Assembly: GCF_017894365.1 (NCBI RefSeq)
Contig: NZ_CP059467.1
Coordinates: 4,154,001-4,218,000, forward strand
Source: Aromatoleum bremense
GTDB taxonomy: Bacteria > Pseudomonadota > Gammaproteobacteria > Burkholderiales > Rhodocyclaceae
Length of the DNA stretch: 64,000 bases
Reading direction: 5' to 3'
A program made the position numbers and the translations under genes. The notes under the pieces were generated by a model, which was not told the DNA's origin, did no database searches, and saw only the letters and a list, made by a program, of their open reading frames with translations. Shown here in pieces: positions 8,404-17,439 of the stretch. The stretch's first letter is position 1, and each line of letters begins with the position of its first letter.

Positions 8404-10197
8404 TCAGAAGTGCGCTTCGTCGAGAGCCAGCGCGCCAGCGGCCCCGTTCACCACGGCGTACGCCAGCGCCGGAGCGAGCGACAGGACGTGGTCGGCGTAA
8501 AAACGCGCCGTCACGATCTTCGTCCGGTAGAACACATCGTCCGACCCGGCCGTGATTCTGGCCTGCGAGGCCAGCGCCGCGCGCGCCATTTGCCATCCGC
8601 CCCCGACGATGCCGAGCAGCTTCAGGAAAGGCACCGAGCCGACCGAAGCCGCCTTGATGTCGTTGTTGTACGTCGCGAGGATGTAGTCCACCGCCGCCTC
8701 GACCGCCGCGATGCCGGCGTCGAGCGATTTGCGGATCGCCGCAAACGCTTCGCCCTGCTGGTCGGCAAGTTGCGTCTGGACGGCACGCATGTCGCTGATC
8801 AGCGCTCTGATCGTCACGCCGTTCTCACGTGCGATCTTCCGCCCAATCAGATCGTTCGCCTGGATTGCCGTCGTGCCTTCGTAGATCGTCGTGATCCGTG
8901 CGTCGCGCAGATGCTGCGCCGCCCCGGCCTCTTCGATGAAGCCCATGCCGCCGTGCACCTGCACGCCCGTCGATGCGATGTCGATCGAATTCTCGGTGCA
9001 CCATCCCTTGACGACCGGAATCATCAGGTCGACGAAAGCCTGCTTCTGTGCCCGCACCGCAGCGTCGGGATGCCGATGCGCGAGGTCGGTCGCCGCGCCG
9101 ACGACGTAGGCAAGTGCCCGCATCGCCTCGGTCTGCGATTTCATCGACATCAGCATGCGGCGCACGTCGGGGTGATGGATGATCGACACCTTCGGTCCGC
9201 CGCGCACCCCCGCTTCGGGGCCCTGCACACGATCCTTCGCGTAGGCCAGGGCATGCTGGTAAGCGCGCTCGGACAACGCCAGGCCTTCCATGCCGACTGC
9301 AAAGCGCGCCTCGTTCATCATGATGAACATGTATTCGAGGCCGCGGTTCGCCTCGCCGACCAGCGTGCCGATGGCACCGCCGTTGTCGCCGAACGCGAGC
9401 ACGCAGGTCGGGCTCGCGTGGATGCCGAGCTTGTGCTCGATCGAGACGCACTGCACGTCGTTGCGCGCGCCGGGCGTGCCGTCGGCATTGAGCAGGAACT
9501 TTGGCACGACAAAGAGCGAAATCCCCTTCACGCCTTCGGGCGCGTCGGGAAGGCGCGCAAGCACCAGGTGAATGATGTTGTCGGTCAGGTCGTGCTCACC
9601 ATAGGTGATGAAGATCTTCTGCCCGAAGAGGCGGTACGTGCCGTCGCTCTGGGGTTCGGCGCGCGTGCGCACCGCAGCCAGATCGGAACCCGCCTGCGGC
9701 TCGGTGAGGTTCATCGTGCCGGTCCACTCGCCGCTGATCATCTTCGGCAGGTAAGCGGTCTTCTGCTCGTCGCTGCCGCGCAGCGCGATCGCCTCGATCG
9801 CACCGTTGGTCAGCATCGGGCACAGCGAGAAGGCCATGTTCGCCGCCTTCCACATTTCCATGACGACAGTCGAGAGCAGCTTCGGCAACCCCTGGCCGCC
9901 GTATTCCGGATCGCCTGCGACCGCAGTCCACCCGGCCTCCGAGAACTGGCGATAGGCCTCTCTCCAGCCGGGCGCCGTCGTGACCTTGCCATGATCCCAC
10001 TTCGCACCCTCCTGGTCTCCGATCCGGTTCAGGGGCGCCAGAACGCCGCTGGCGAACTTGTTCGCTTCGTCCAGGATCGCATCGACCAGGTCGCTCGACA
10101 CCTCTTCGCAGCCAGGAAGCTTTGCGACTTCTTGCAGTCCGGCCAGTTCGTGCATGACGAACTGCATGTCGCGAACAGGTGCAGTGTATTGGCTCAT
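8404..10197 (-). CDS. Acyl-CoA dehydrogenase (DmdC/long FadE-like)
   Basis: FAD enzyme of 597 residues that introduces the alpha-beta double bond into an acyl-CoA and passes electrons to ETF. It belongs to the long class (about 590-600 residues, DmdC-like) rather than the 380-residue class. Visible are MNLTEPQAGSDLAAVRTRAE in the middle domain and the C-terminal signature VHGGMGFIEEAGAAQHLRDA with ITTIYEGTTAIQANDLIGR. The start MSQYTAPVRDMQFVMHEL at 10197 has GGAGAG about ten bases upstream. etfAB nearby supply its likely electron acceptor. Substrate is unknown. Confidence 0.88.
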   Translation of the reverse strand: MSQYTAPVRDMQFVMHELAGLQEVAKLPGCEEVSSDLVDAILDEANKFASGVLAPLNRIGDQEGAKWDHGKVTTAPGWREAYRQFSEAGWTAVAGDPEYGGQGLPKLLSTVVMEMWKAANMAFSLCPMLTNGAIEAIALRGSDEQKTAYLPKMISGEWTGTMNLTEPQAGSDLAAVRTRAEPQSDGTYRLFGQKIFITYGEHDLTDNIIHLVLARLPDAPEGVKGISLFVVPKFLLNADGTPGARNDVQCVSIEHKLGIHASPTCVLAFGDNGGAIGTLVGEANRGLEYMFIMMNEARFAVGMEGLALSERAYQHALAYAKDRVQGPEAGVRGGPKVSIIHHPDVRRMLMSMKSQTEAMRALAYVVGAATDLAHRHPDAAVRAQKQAFVDLMIPVVKGWCTENSIDIASTGVQVHGGMGFIEEAGAAQHLRDARITTIYEGTTAIQANDLIGRKIARENGVTIRALISDMRAVQTQLADQQGEAFAAIRKSLDAGIAAVEAAVDYILATYNNDIKAASVGSVPFLKLLGIVGGGWQMARAALASQARITAGSDDVFYRTKIVTARFYADHVLSLAPALAYAVVNGAAGALALDEAHF

Positions 10198-10252
10198 TTT
10201 TCTAACTCTCCAGTACTTTGTTGTAATTTGCGGCTCTTGCTGCCGCATCGGG

Positions 10253-10918
10253 TTACTTGTCGATCAGATAGCGGCGGTCATCGAACGCCACCACCCAGTC
10301 GGGCCGGTACACCACTATCAGCGTGATCGCCGCCCCGCTCATCCAGGCCTCCGCAAAACCGAGCAACAGGAGGTAAGGAAGATAATCGCTGGCCAGAAAC
10401 GCAAATGAATAGGCACTGCCCGCTACCATCGCCGCGGCTGCAAGGACTCCCTGCAGCATCGCCGTGACCGCAGAGCCGATGAATGCCACGACGAAGATGA
10501 ACACGAACAAATGCGCCGGCAGGCGACGTTCCACCGTGCGCAGCCACAGTTGCGCGGCGAGCACCGGCGCTACGCCCATCAGCAGGAAATTGAGCGGCCA
10601 GGCTTGCCACTCGAGGGCCCCGTTCAGGGTAATCCCGGCCAGCGCCAGCCCCAGCGCGACGATCGCGAGCCGGGGACCCAGCGCGAGGGTGGTGGCCATT
10701 GCGCCGAGCAAATGGAGATTCAGGCCGGGCTTGACGCCGGCCCTCAGGCTCCACAACAGGATCAGGCTTACGACGAAGCCGAGCAGCAGGTTCAGCTGCG
10801 CCGGCGCTGCGAGGTGTTTCCATCGGATCGTCGTGGCGAGGTGATGGAACACGAACAGCGAAAGGATGAGCGAAATCCAGTGCCAGGAGGCGGGGAACAG
10901 CGAGACAGGGAGGTCCAA
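10253..10918 (-). CDS. CbiM-like integral membrane protein
   Basis: Predicted 221-residue membrane protein with six to seven hydrophobic segments. It resembles the energy-coupling-factor permease Cbi[21 protein letters not shown] contains the NLHLLG block and the C-terminal part reads [20 protein letters not shown], matching the conserved helix of CbiM proteins. It lacks the usual Met-His metal-binding N-terminus, and there is no CbiN, CbiQ or ECF ATPase beside it. It sits between the acyl-CoA dehydrogenase and etfA on the same strand, so its job could be unrelated to cobalt. Confidence 0.7.
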   Translation of the reverse strand: MDLPVSLFPASWHWISLILSLFVFHHLATTIRWKHLAAPAQLNLLLGFVVSLILLWSLRAGVKPGLNLHLLGAMATTLALGPRLAIVALGLALAGITLNGALEWQAWPLNFLLMGVAPVLAAQLWLRTVERRLPAHLFVFIFVVAFIGSAVTAMLQGVLAAAAMVAGSAYSFAFLASDYLPYLLLLGFAEAWMSGAAITLIVVYRPDWVVAFDDRRYLIDK

Positions 10919-10972
10919 TCTCGCTGCTCCCCGTGCGGGTCCGGGTCCGGATCCGGTTTCGCTCGCGCGGCG

Positions 10973-11935
10973 TCAGCCTACCGCGTTGGTCAGCTCGGGG
11001 ACGATCTCGAACAGATCGCCAACGAGCCCGTAGTCGGCGACCTGGAAGATCGGCGCTTCCGGATCCTTGTTGATCGCGACGATGACCTTCGAGTCCTTCA
11101 TGCCCGCCAGGTGCTGGATCGCGCCCGAGACGCCGACCGCGATGTAGAGCTGCGGCGCGACGATCTTGCCGGTCTGGCCGACCTGGTAGTCGTTCGGGGC
11201 GAAACCGGCATCGACCGCGGCGCGCGAGGCGCCGAGCGCGGCGCCGAGCTTGTCGGCGAGCGGCTCGAGCAGCTTGTGGTAGTTCTCGCCGCTGCCCAGA
11301 CCCCGGCCGCCGGAGACGATGATCTTCGCCGCACCCAGTTCGGGGCGCGCGCTCTTCGTGAGCTCGCGCCCGACGAGCTTCGCCACACCCAGGTCGGGCC
11401 CCGCGACGAGTGCTTCGACCGCGGCGCCGCCCTCATTTGCCACTGCCGCCGCTTCGAAGGCGGTCGTGCGCACCGTCAGCACTTTCACGCGATCGGCGCT
11501 CTTGACGGTCGCCAGCGCGTTGCCGGCGTAGATCGGGCGCTGGAAAGTGTCGGCCGCTTCGATCGCGACGACGTCGGAGATTTGCGCGACGTCGAGGAGT
11601 GCCGCCACGCGCGGGGTCACGTTCTTGCCGTACGAGGTGCCGGGCGCGACAAGGTGCGAGTAGTCGCCGGCCTTATCGGCGATGAGAGCGACGACGAGCG
11701 CCGCGACGTTCTCGGCGGTCTGCGCGTCGTAGTGCGCGGCATCGGCGACACGCACCTTGGCCACGCCAGCGAGCTTCGCGGCTTCTGCCGCGGCCGCAGC
11801 GCAGTTCGCGCCCGCGACGAGGACATGCACTTCGCCTCCCGCCGCCTTGCCCAGCTCGGTGGCCGCGGCCACGGCGTTCAGGGTCGCGGCCTTCAGGCTC
11901 GCATTGTCGTGTTCAGCAATAACCAGAATCGCCAT
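10973..11935 (-). CDS. etfA: Electron transfer flavoprotein alpha subunit
   Basis: EtfA, 320 residues, binds FAD and forms a heterodimer with EtfB that shuttles electrons from acyl-CoA dehydrogenases to ETF:quinone oxidoreductase. Hallmarks: start [20 protein letters not shown], the internal [20 protein letters not shown] and the FAD-site run near the end including [20 protein letters not shown]. The ATG at 11935 lies two bases past the etfB stop, so the pair is coupled. The longer open frame upstream is a shadow of etfB. Confidence 0.95.
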   Translation of the reverse strand: MAILVIAEHDNASLKAATLNAVAAATELGKAAGGEVHVLVAGANCAAAAAEAAKLAGVAKVRVADAAHYDAQTAENVAALVVALIADKAGDYSHLVAPGTSYGKNVTPRVAALLDVAQISDVVAIEAADTFQRPIYAGNALATVKSADRVKVLTVRTTAFEAAAVANEGGAAVEALVAGPDLGVAKLVGRELTKSARPELGAAKIIVSGGRGLGSGENYHKLLEPLADKLGAALGASRAAVDAGFAPNDYQVGQTGKIVAPQLYIAVGVSGAIQHLAGMKDSKVIVAINKDPEAPIFQVADYGLVGDLFEIVPELTNAVG

Positions 11936-11937
11936 GT

Positions 11938-12687
11938 TCAGATCACCTTCGCTTCGTTCTTGAGCTTGTCGACGAGCTGCGCGACGTCGGCGACGCGCAC
12001 GCCGGCGCTCCTCTTCGCCGGTTCGACGACTTTCAGCGTCGCCAGGCGCGGTGCGACATCGACGCCGAGTTCGGCGGGCTTGACCGTGTCGAGCGGCTTC
12101 TTCTTCGCTTTCATGATGTTCGGCAGCGTCGCATAGCGCGGCTCGTTCAGGCGCAGGTCGGTCGAGACAACCGCCGGCAGCTTGATTTCGAGGGTTTCGA
12201 GGCCGCCGTCGATCTCGCGCGTGACGGTCGCAGCACCATCGGCAACGACGAGCTTCGACGCGAAGGTAGCTTGCGGCCAGTTCATCAAGGCGGCCAGCAT
12301 CTGGCCGGTCTGGTTCGAATCGTCGTCGATCGCCTGCTTGCCGCAGATCACCAGCTGCGGGGCTTCCTTGTCGCACAGCGCCTTCAAGAGCTTTGCGACG
12401 GCGAGCGGCTGCAGTTCAGCGTCGGTCTCGACGAGGATGCCGCGGTCCGCACCGATCGCCATCGCCGCGCGCAGCGTCTCCTGGCACGCGGCGACGCCGC
12501 AACTCACCGCCACCACTTCGGTCGCAATACCGGCTTCCTTCAGCCGCACCGCTTCTTCGATTGCAATCTCGTCGAACGGATTCATCGACATCTTCACGTT
12601 GGCGATATCCACGCCGGTGCCGTCGCTCTTGACGCGCACCTTGACGTTGTAATCGACCACGCGCTTAACGGGTACCAGGATCTTCAA
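11938..12687 (-). CDS. etfB: Electron transfer flavoprotein beta subunit
   Basis: EtfB, 249 residues, AMP-binding partner of EtfA. The start [20 protein letters not shown] and the segments [20 protein letters not shown] and [20 protein letters not shown] are diagnostic; the AMP-binding loop and the recognition loop that docks onto dehydrogenases (around residue 195) are present. It leads the etfBA-cbiM-like-acyl-CoA dehydrogenase strand and is divergent from the TetR gene, 167 bases away. Confidence 0.95.
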   Translation of the reverse strand: MKILVPVKRVVDYNVKVRVKSDGTGVDIANVKMSMNPFDEIAIEEAVRLKEAGIATEVVAVSCGVAACQETLRAAMAIGADRGILVETDAELQPLAVAKLLKALCDKEAPQLVICGKQAIDDDSNQTGQMLAALMNWPQATFASKLVVADGAATVTREIDGGLETLEIKLPAVVSTDLRLNEPRYATLPNIMKAKKKPLDTVKPAELGVDVAPRLATLKVVEPAKRSAGVRVADVAQLVDKLKNEAKVI

Positions 12688-12790
12688 TGCCGCGCTCCTT
12701 AATCTATCTGGTCAGTGTTTTTATGGGTCCGGGCATTATGTCACTGCCCGAAATCGAATGACACCTTGACCGCCGCTCAAAAAAATCGTT

Positions 12791-12828
12791 CCATACGCAT
12801 CGGTATGGATGCGTACGGTAGCGTATGG
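12791..12828. promoter_or_regulatory. Nested palindromes, candidate TetR operator
   Basis: Two inverted repeats share a centre: TACGCATC at 12794-12801 with GATGCGTA at 12808-12815, and CCATACGC at 12791-12798 with GCGTATGG at 12821-12828. A further CGTATGG occurs at 12851. The site lies between divergent etfB and the tetR gene, where an autoregulating TetR protein would bind. Operator function is inferred from position and symmetry. Confidence 0.6.
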
Positions 12829-12854
12829 TCCAGGATTCGTCAATACTATCCCGT

Positions 12855-13457
12855 ATGGAAAACGTCGTGAACAAACCCCGGGTTCAACTCGACCGCGATG
12901 CATGGGTCGTTGCCGCCACCGACGTGCTCGCCGAGGAAGGCATCGCCGGTCTGCGCGTCGAGGTGCTGGCCAAGCGCCTGAAAGTCACGAAAGGAAGCTT
13001 CTACTGGCATTTCCAGGATCGGCGCGACCTGTTGATGGCCGTGTTGCAGACCTGGCGCGACGGCCGGATCCGCGACATCGTCAAGCAGACCCGAGCGGAC
13101 CCCGGGCGCGAGCTGGAGCAGATTTACTACGTCATCGACATCTACAGCACAAGCCGCAGCCGCCGCGGCGCGATGATCGAACTGGCGGTGCGGGACTGGG
13201 CGCGGCGCGATCCGGAAGCCGCGGCGATCGTCGCCGAAGTCGACGACATCCGCCTGCGCTGCGCGCGCGACCTGTTTCTCGCGTGCGGCGTGCCGATGGA
13301 AGAAGCGTCGAGCCGCTGCATGCTGCTCTATGCCTACGTATTCGGTATTTCGCTGATGATCTATGACAAGTTCGACAGCGACGTGGCGCGCGTCAAGCGC
13401 GACATCGCCGATCTCATCGCCCAGTCCGCAAACATGACGAAAAGGCAGTCGGCCTAA
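12855..13457 (+). CDS. TetR-family transcriptional regulator
   Basis: Regulator of about 200 residues. The N-terminal helix-turn-helix is clear: VVAATDVLAEEGIAGLRVEV followed by LAKRLKVTKGSFYWHFQDRR, the TetR recognition-helix signature. The rest is a helical ligand domain. The ATG at 12825 falls inside the palindromic region and would add ten residues; the ATG at 12855 is preferred for that reason, though no strong ribosome binding site distinguishes them. Placed between etfBA-acyl-CoA dehydrogenase and tatD-ech-ligase, it probably senses an acyl-CoA or related metabolite and controls the block. Confidence 0.85.
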   Translation: MENVVNKPRVQLDRDAWVVAATDVLAEEGIAGLRVEVLAKRLKVTKGSFYWHFQDRRDLLMAVLQTWRDGRIRDIVKQTRADPGRELEQIYYVIDIYSTSRSRRGAMIELAVRDWARRDPEAAAIVAEVDDIRLRCARDLFLACGVPMEEASSRCMLLYAYVFGISLMIYDKFDSDVARVKRDIADLIAQSANMTKRQSA

Positions 13458-14224
13458 AGCCTTCCGGCAAACACCGAAACTGCGTTGCGGCCCGTTGCTG
13501 CAATCACCTCGCCGACCGGAATCCCCCTCAGGTCGGCGAGAATCCGGGCATAACGCAGCAGGTTATACGGTTCGTTGCGCCGCCCCTGCGCCCAAGCGGG
13601 GGACATGTCCGGCGCGTCCGTTTCGAGAACGACCGCGTCCAGGGGCAAGGTCGCCGCGAGTGCACGGATGCGCCGTGAGCCGTCGAAACTCATCGCCCCA
13701 CCGAAACCCAGCTTGAAGCCCATCGCGATGAACGCGTCGGCCTGCTGCCGGCTGCCATTGAAGGCATGCGCGATGCCACCGCGCACCCCCCCGTGTCGCA
13801 AGTGCTTGAGGATTGCGTCGACCGCGCGTCGCACATGCAGGATCACCGGCAACTCGAAGCGGCGTGCGAGCTTCAGTTGCGCGACGTAGAACTGCTCCTG
13901 CCGGTCCCTGTTGCGCTCGTCGCCGGCAACGAGGAAATCGAGTCCGATCTCGCCCACGGCGATGGCGTCGCCCTTGCTCAGACGATCCTCGAGAATCGCC
14001 AGATCGTCAGGCCCTGCAGCGTCGACGTATAGCGGATGGATGCCGCACGCATACCGGATGTCGGGATGCGCCGCGGCGAGCGCCGCGACGCGATCGAAGT
14101 TCGCGACCTCGACGCCCGGGACGACAAAACGCGCTATGCCGGCCGACCGGGCCGACGCGAGCACGGCCTCGCGGTCGTGCTCGAATTCCTCGGCATCGAG
14201 GTGGATATGGGTGTCCACAAGCAT
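13454..14224 (-). CDS. tatD: TatD-family metal-dependent DNase
   Basis: TatD hydrolase of 256 residues, a TIM-barrel with two metals. Metal ligands appear as VDTHIHLDAEEF near the start, the Glu in GEIGLDF, the His in LPVILHVRRA, the His in GGIAHAFNGS and the Asp in VLETDAPDMSP. The start MLVDTHIHLD at 14224 fits the family; longer versions are ech shadow. Its stop overlaps the convergent tetR stop by three bases. Members act as 3'-5' exonucleases or broader deoxyribonucleases. Confidence 0.9.
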   Translation of the reverse strand: MLVDTHIHLDAEEFEHDREAVLASARSAGIARFVVPGVEVANFDRVAALAAAHPDIRYACGIHPLYVDAAGPDDLAILEDRLSKGDAIAVGEIGLDFLVAGDERNRDRQEQFYVAQLKLARRFELPVILHVRRAVDAILKHLRHGGVRGGIAHAFNGSRQQADAFIAMGFKLGFGGAMSFDGSRRIRALAATLPLDAVVLETDAPDMSPAWAQGRRNEPYNLLRYARILADLRGIPVGEVIAATGRNAVSVFAGRL

Positions 14225-14267
14225 CGGGGTGTCGACAGGCACCGGCACGCCCGTCGTCCGGGCGGGC

Positions 14268-15068
14268 TCAGCGCCCGCGCCACTGCGGCTTGCGCTTGGC
14301 AACGAAGGCATCGATGCCCTCCGCGGCGTCCTCGGTCATCATGTTGCAGGCCATCGTCTCGGCAGCCATCTGGTAAGCGGCCTCCATTCCCATCTCGAGC
14401 TGGCGGTAGAACATCTGCTTGCCCATCTGCACCGCGACGGGCGACTTTGCGCAGATCGACGCGGTGAGTTTCGCGATCTCGTCGTCGAGTTGCTCGAGCG
14501 GCACGACGCGATTGACCAGCCCGCGGCGCTGCGCTTCATGCGCATCGATGAAATCGCCGGTGACCAGCATCTCGAACGCCTCCTTGCGCCCCATGTTGCG
14601 CGACAAACCCACGCTGGGTGTCGCGCAGAACAGGCCGACGTTGATGCCCGACACGGCGAACCGCGCGACGTCGGCGGCCACCGCGAGGTCGCACATCGAC
14701 ACCAGCTGGCACCCGGCTGCGGTCGCGATGCCGTGCACCCGCGCGATCACCGGCTGCGGCATCTCGGTCAGCTTCACCATGAACCGGCCGCACAGGCGAA
14801 ACAGCGCCTGCTGGAACTCGAGCGCGGGGTTGCCGCGCATCTCCTTGAGGTCGTGGCCGGCGCAAAACGCCTTGCCTTCGCCGGACAGGACGACCACGCG
14901 CACGCTGGCGTCTGCTGCAATGGCGTCGATCTCGGCGATCAGCGCTTCGAGCATCGCCTGCGACAGCGAATTGAACTGGCCGGGCCGGTTCAGTACAAGG
15001 TACGCCACGCCGCCTTCATCGCGGCGCAGCAGCAGGGTTTCGGCATCGGATTGCGGGACTGCGCTCAT
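14268..15068 (-). CDS. Enoyl-CoA hydratase/isomerase family protein
   Basis: Crotonase-fold protein of 266 residues. The oxyanion-hole segments are visible as GKAFCAGHDLKEMRGN and the second GIATAAGCQLVSMCDLAVAA. The first catalytic Glu of classic hydratases (GGG-E-L) is not seen in that position (GCQLV), so activity may be isomerase- or thioesterase-like rather than hydration, as in the ECHDC3 type. It lies 20 bases after the acyl-CoA ligase stop, so the two are co-transcribed. Confidence 0.85.
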   Translation of the reverse strand: MSAVPQSDAETLLLRRDEGGVAYLVLNRPGQFNSLSQAMLEALIAEIDAIAADASVRVVVLSGEGKAFCAGHDLKEMRGNPALEFQQALFRLCGRFMVKLTEMPQPVIARVHGIATAAGCQLVSMCDLAVAADVARFAVSGINVGLFCATPSVGLSRNMGRKEAFEMLVTGDFIDAHEAQRRGLVNRVVPLEQLDDEIAKLTASICAKSPVAVQMGKQMFYRQLEMGMEAAYQMAAETMACNMMTEDAAEGIDAFVAKRKPQWRGR

Positions 15069-15088
15069 TTCTGTTCCTCCCCGTGGGT

Positions 15089-16741
15089 CTATTCGAAGGA
15101 CTGGGTCGATTTCGCCTGCTCGCGCAGCACGAACTTCTGGATCTTGCCGGTCGAAGTTTTCGGCAACGGCCCGAAGATGACTTTCTTCGGCGACTTGAAG
15201 CCGGCGAGATGCTCGCGGCAGTGCGTGATCAGCTCCGCTTCGGTCACCGTCGCCCCGTCGCGCAGCTCGACGAAAGCTGCCGGCACTTCACCCCACTTCG
15301 GATCGGGCAGCGCGACGACCGCCGCTGCCATCACCGCCGGATGCTTGTACAGCGCATCCTCGACTTCGATCGACGAGATGTTCTCGCCGCCGGAGATGAT
15401 CACGTCCTTCGAGCGATCCTTGATTTTGACGTAGCCGTCGGCCTGCATCACCGCCAGGTCGCCGGTGTGATACCAGCCGCCGCGAAACGACTCCTCGGTC
15501 GCGTCGGGGTTCTTCAGGTAACCCTTCATCACGAGGTTGCCGCGGAACATGATCTCGCCCATCGTCTGGTTGTCCCAGGACACAGGCTCCATCGTCTGCG
15601 GATCGAGCACCGTGATGCCCTCCTGCGCGTGATAGCGCACGCCCTGACGCCCGTTCAGCGCGACCTGCTCGGCCAGCGGGAGATCCTTCCACTCGTCGTG
15701 CTTCGCGCAGACCGCAGCGGGACCGTAGGTTTCGGTGAGGCCGTACACGTGGGTCAGGTCGATGCCGATCTTCGCCATGCCTTCGATCACCGCGGCAGGC
15801 GGCGGCGCGGCCGCGACGAGGCCGTACACCTTGTGGTCGATGCCTTCGCGCCAGGATTCAGGCGCATTTGCGAGCAGCGAATGGACGATCGGCGCGCCGC
15901 AGTAATGCGTGACGCCGTGCTCGCGGATCGCCTCGAAGATCAGGCGCGCATCAACCCGGCGCAGGCACACGTTGGTGCCGGCGTTGGCCGCCATCGTCCA
16001 CGCGAAGCACCAGCCGTTGCAGTGGAACATCGGCAGCGTCCACAGATACACCGAATGCGACGGCATGCCCCAGCTGACGATGTTGCTCATCGCGTTGAGG
16101 TACGCGCCGCGGTGATGATAGACGACGCCTTTCGGATTGCCGGTGGTGCCGGACGTGTAGTTCAGCGAGATCGCGTGCCATTCGTCGGCGGGTTGCTCGA
16201 AGGCGAAGTCCGGGCTGCCCGTCTCGAGCAGCGCCTCGTATTCGAGCGTGCCGACGCGCTCCCCCGGCCCGCTGTATTCCGGATCGTCGACGTCGATGAC
16301 GATCAGGTCCGGCCGGTTCGCGAGTTCGATCGCCTTCGCCACGACCCGGGCGAACTCGCGGTCCGTGATCAGCACCTTCGCTTCGGCATGGTTGAGCATG
16401 AACGCGACGGCTTCGGGCTCGAGGCGCGTGTTGATCGTGTTGAGTACCGCACCCGTCGCCGGCACGCCGAAATGGCATTCGAACATTTCCGGAGTGTTGT
16501 TGAGGACGACCGCGACGGTATCGCTCTTCCCGACGCCCAGCTGCTTCAGCGCCGATGCCAGACGACGGCTGCGCGTATAGCTTTCCAGCCACGTGTACCG
16601 GCGTGCGCCATGGATGACGGCGATCCGGTCCGGATAAATGTAGGCGCTGCGCTCGATGAACGTCAGCGGCGTGAGCGGGACGTAATTGGCGGCATTCTTC
16701 TCCAGACCAATATCGTAGGGTGACGATTCGCTTTCGGTCAT
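15089..16741 (-). CDS. AMP-forming acyl-CoA synthetase
   Basis: ANL-superfamily ligase of 550 residues, activating a carboxylic acid to its CoA thioester through an acyl-adenylate. The phosphate loop reads LNYTSGTTGNPKGVVYHHRG, followed by the adenylate motif YGLTETYGPA, the hinge YHTGDLAVMQADGYVKIKDR and the C-terminal lysine in PKTSTGKIQKFVLRE. It resembles medium-chain fatty acid/DmdB-type ligases. It is the first gene of the ligase-hydratase run and probably feeds the acyl-CoA dehydrogenase/EtfAB system of the same block. The substrate cannot be read from sequence. Confidence 0.9.
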   Translation of the reverse strand: MTESESSPYDIGLEKNAANYVPLTPLTFIERSAYIYPDRIAVIHGARRYTWLESYTRSRRLASALKQLGVGKSDTVAVVLNNTPEMFECHFGVPATGAVLNTINTRLEPEAVAFMLNHAEAKVLITDREFARVVAKAIELANRPDLIVIDVDDPEYSGPGERVGTLEYEALLETGSPDFAFEQPADEWHAISLNYTSGTTGNPKGVVYHHRGAYLNAMSNIVSWGMPSHSVYLWTLPMFHCNGWCFAWTMAANAGTNVCLRRVDARLIFEAIREHGVTHYCGAPIVHSLLANAPESWREGIDHKVYGLVAAAPPPAAVIEGMAKIGIDLTHVYGLTETYGPAAVCAKHDEWKDLPLAEQVALNGRQGVRYHAQEGITVLDPQTMEPVSWDNQTMGEIMFRGNLVMKGYLKNPDATEESFRGGWYHTGDLAVMQADGYVKIKDRSKDVIISGGENISSIEVEDALYKHPAVMAAAVVALPDPKWGEVPAAFVELRDGATVTEAELITHCREHLAGFKSPKKVIFGPLPKTSTGKIQKFVLREQAKSTQSFE

Positions 16742-16787
16742 TTCTGCTCCGCTGTCATGATTATTGCAGTGAGGTGGACGCTGGCCG

Positions 16788-17420
16788 CTAGCGCCTGCAG
16801 CGTCCTGGAGTATTCAATCCCTGTGCCCTTTCAGGGTCAAGGCTCGCCAGCCAGATCGAAACGTCATACGCCAGCCGCTGCACGGCCCGCCGGAAGGCGA
16901 TCACGCCGCCGGCCGCATCCGGGGTTGGCGCCGGTTCGCTGACGACGAGCGTGCGATGCGACAGTTCGGCGTCGCTGCGCGGGACGAGGAGCGCAGCACG
17001 GGCGACAATCTTCGCGTGGCTGCTTTGTTCACTGTCGAACACCTGCACGAATTCGTCCAGCTCGACATGCAATCGACATTCACCGTCGGCGCTCCGGTTC
17101 GCCGTCAGGGCGCGGTCGAGTGCAACGCGCAGCATTTCGGCCGGCTCCGCGACCCAGCGCGTCTCGGAATACGCTTCCCGCTGCGCCGGTTGTCGATAAT
17201 CGATCCGGTACTGCATCGCGCCGGTCGACAACCATGACGGCGCACGCACTTCGACGCGCGCCGGCGGGAATTCCAGCGCCGGCTCGACCGGCTCCGCGAG
17301 CCCCAGGTCGAAAAAAGTGAAGCGCTCGGCCGGCACGCCGAGGTTGCCGCATCCTCCCAGGGCCGCCGCGAGCGCCAGCACGAGCAGACCCGATCGTCCT
17401 GCCTTCATAGACATCAACAT
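16788..17420 (-). CDS. ABC-transport auxiliary lipoprotein (PqiC/DUF330-like)
   Basis: Outer-membrane-type lipoprotein of 210 residues. A lipobox (LALAAALGGC, Cys at about residue 24) follows a short signal, then a domain resembling the ABC-type auxiliary component (PqiC, DUF330), with LRVALDRALTANRSADG and EFVQVFDSEQSSHAKIVARA. AGGAAA precedes the ATG at 17420 at about nine bases. It is the last gene of the four-gene MCE transporter set, where this lipoprotein commonly bridges to the outer membrane. Confidence 0.85.
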   Translation of the reverse strand: MLMSMKAGRSGLLVLALAAALGGCGNLGVPAERFTFFDLGLAEPVEPALEFPPARVEVRAPSWLSTGAMQYRIDYRQPAQREAYSETRWVAEPAEMLRVALDRALTANRSADGECRLHVELDEFVQVFDSEQSSHAKIVARAALLVPRSDAELSHRTLVVSEPAPTPDAAGGVIAFRRAVQRLAYDVSIWLASLDPERAQGLNTPGRCRR

Positions 17421-17439
17421 TGCGCAGTTTCCTGTCCGG

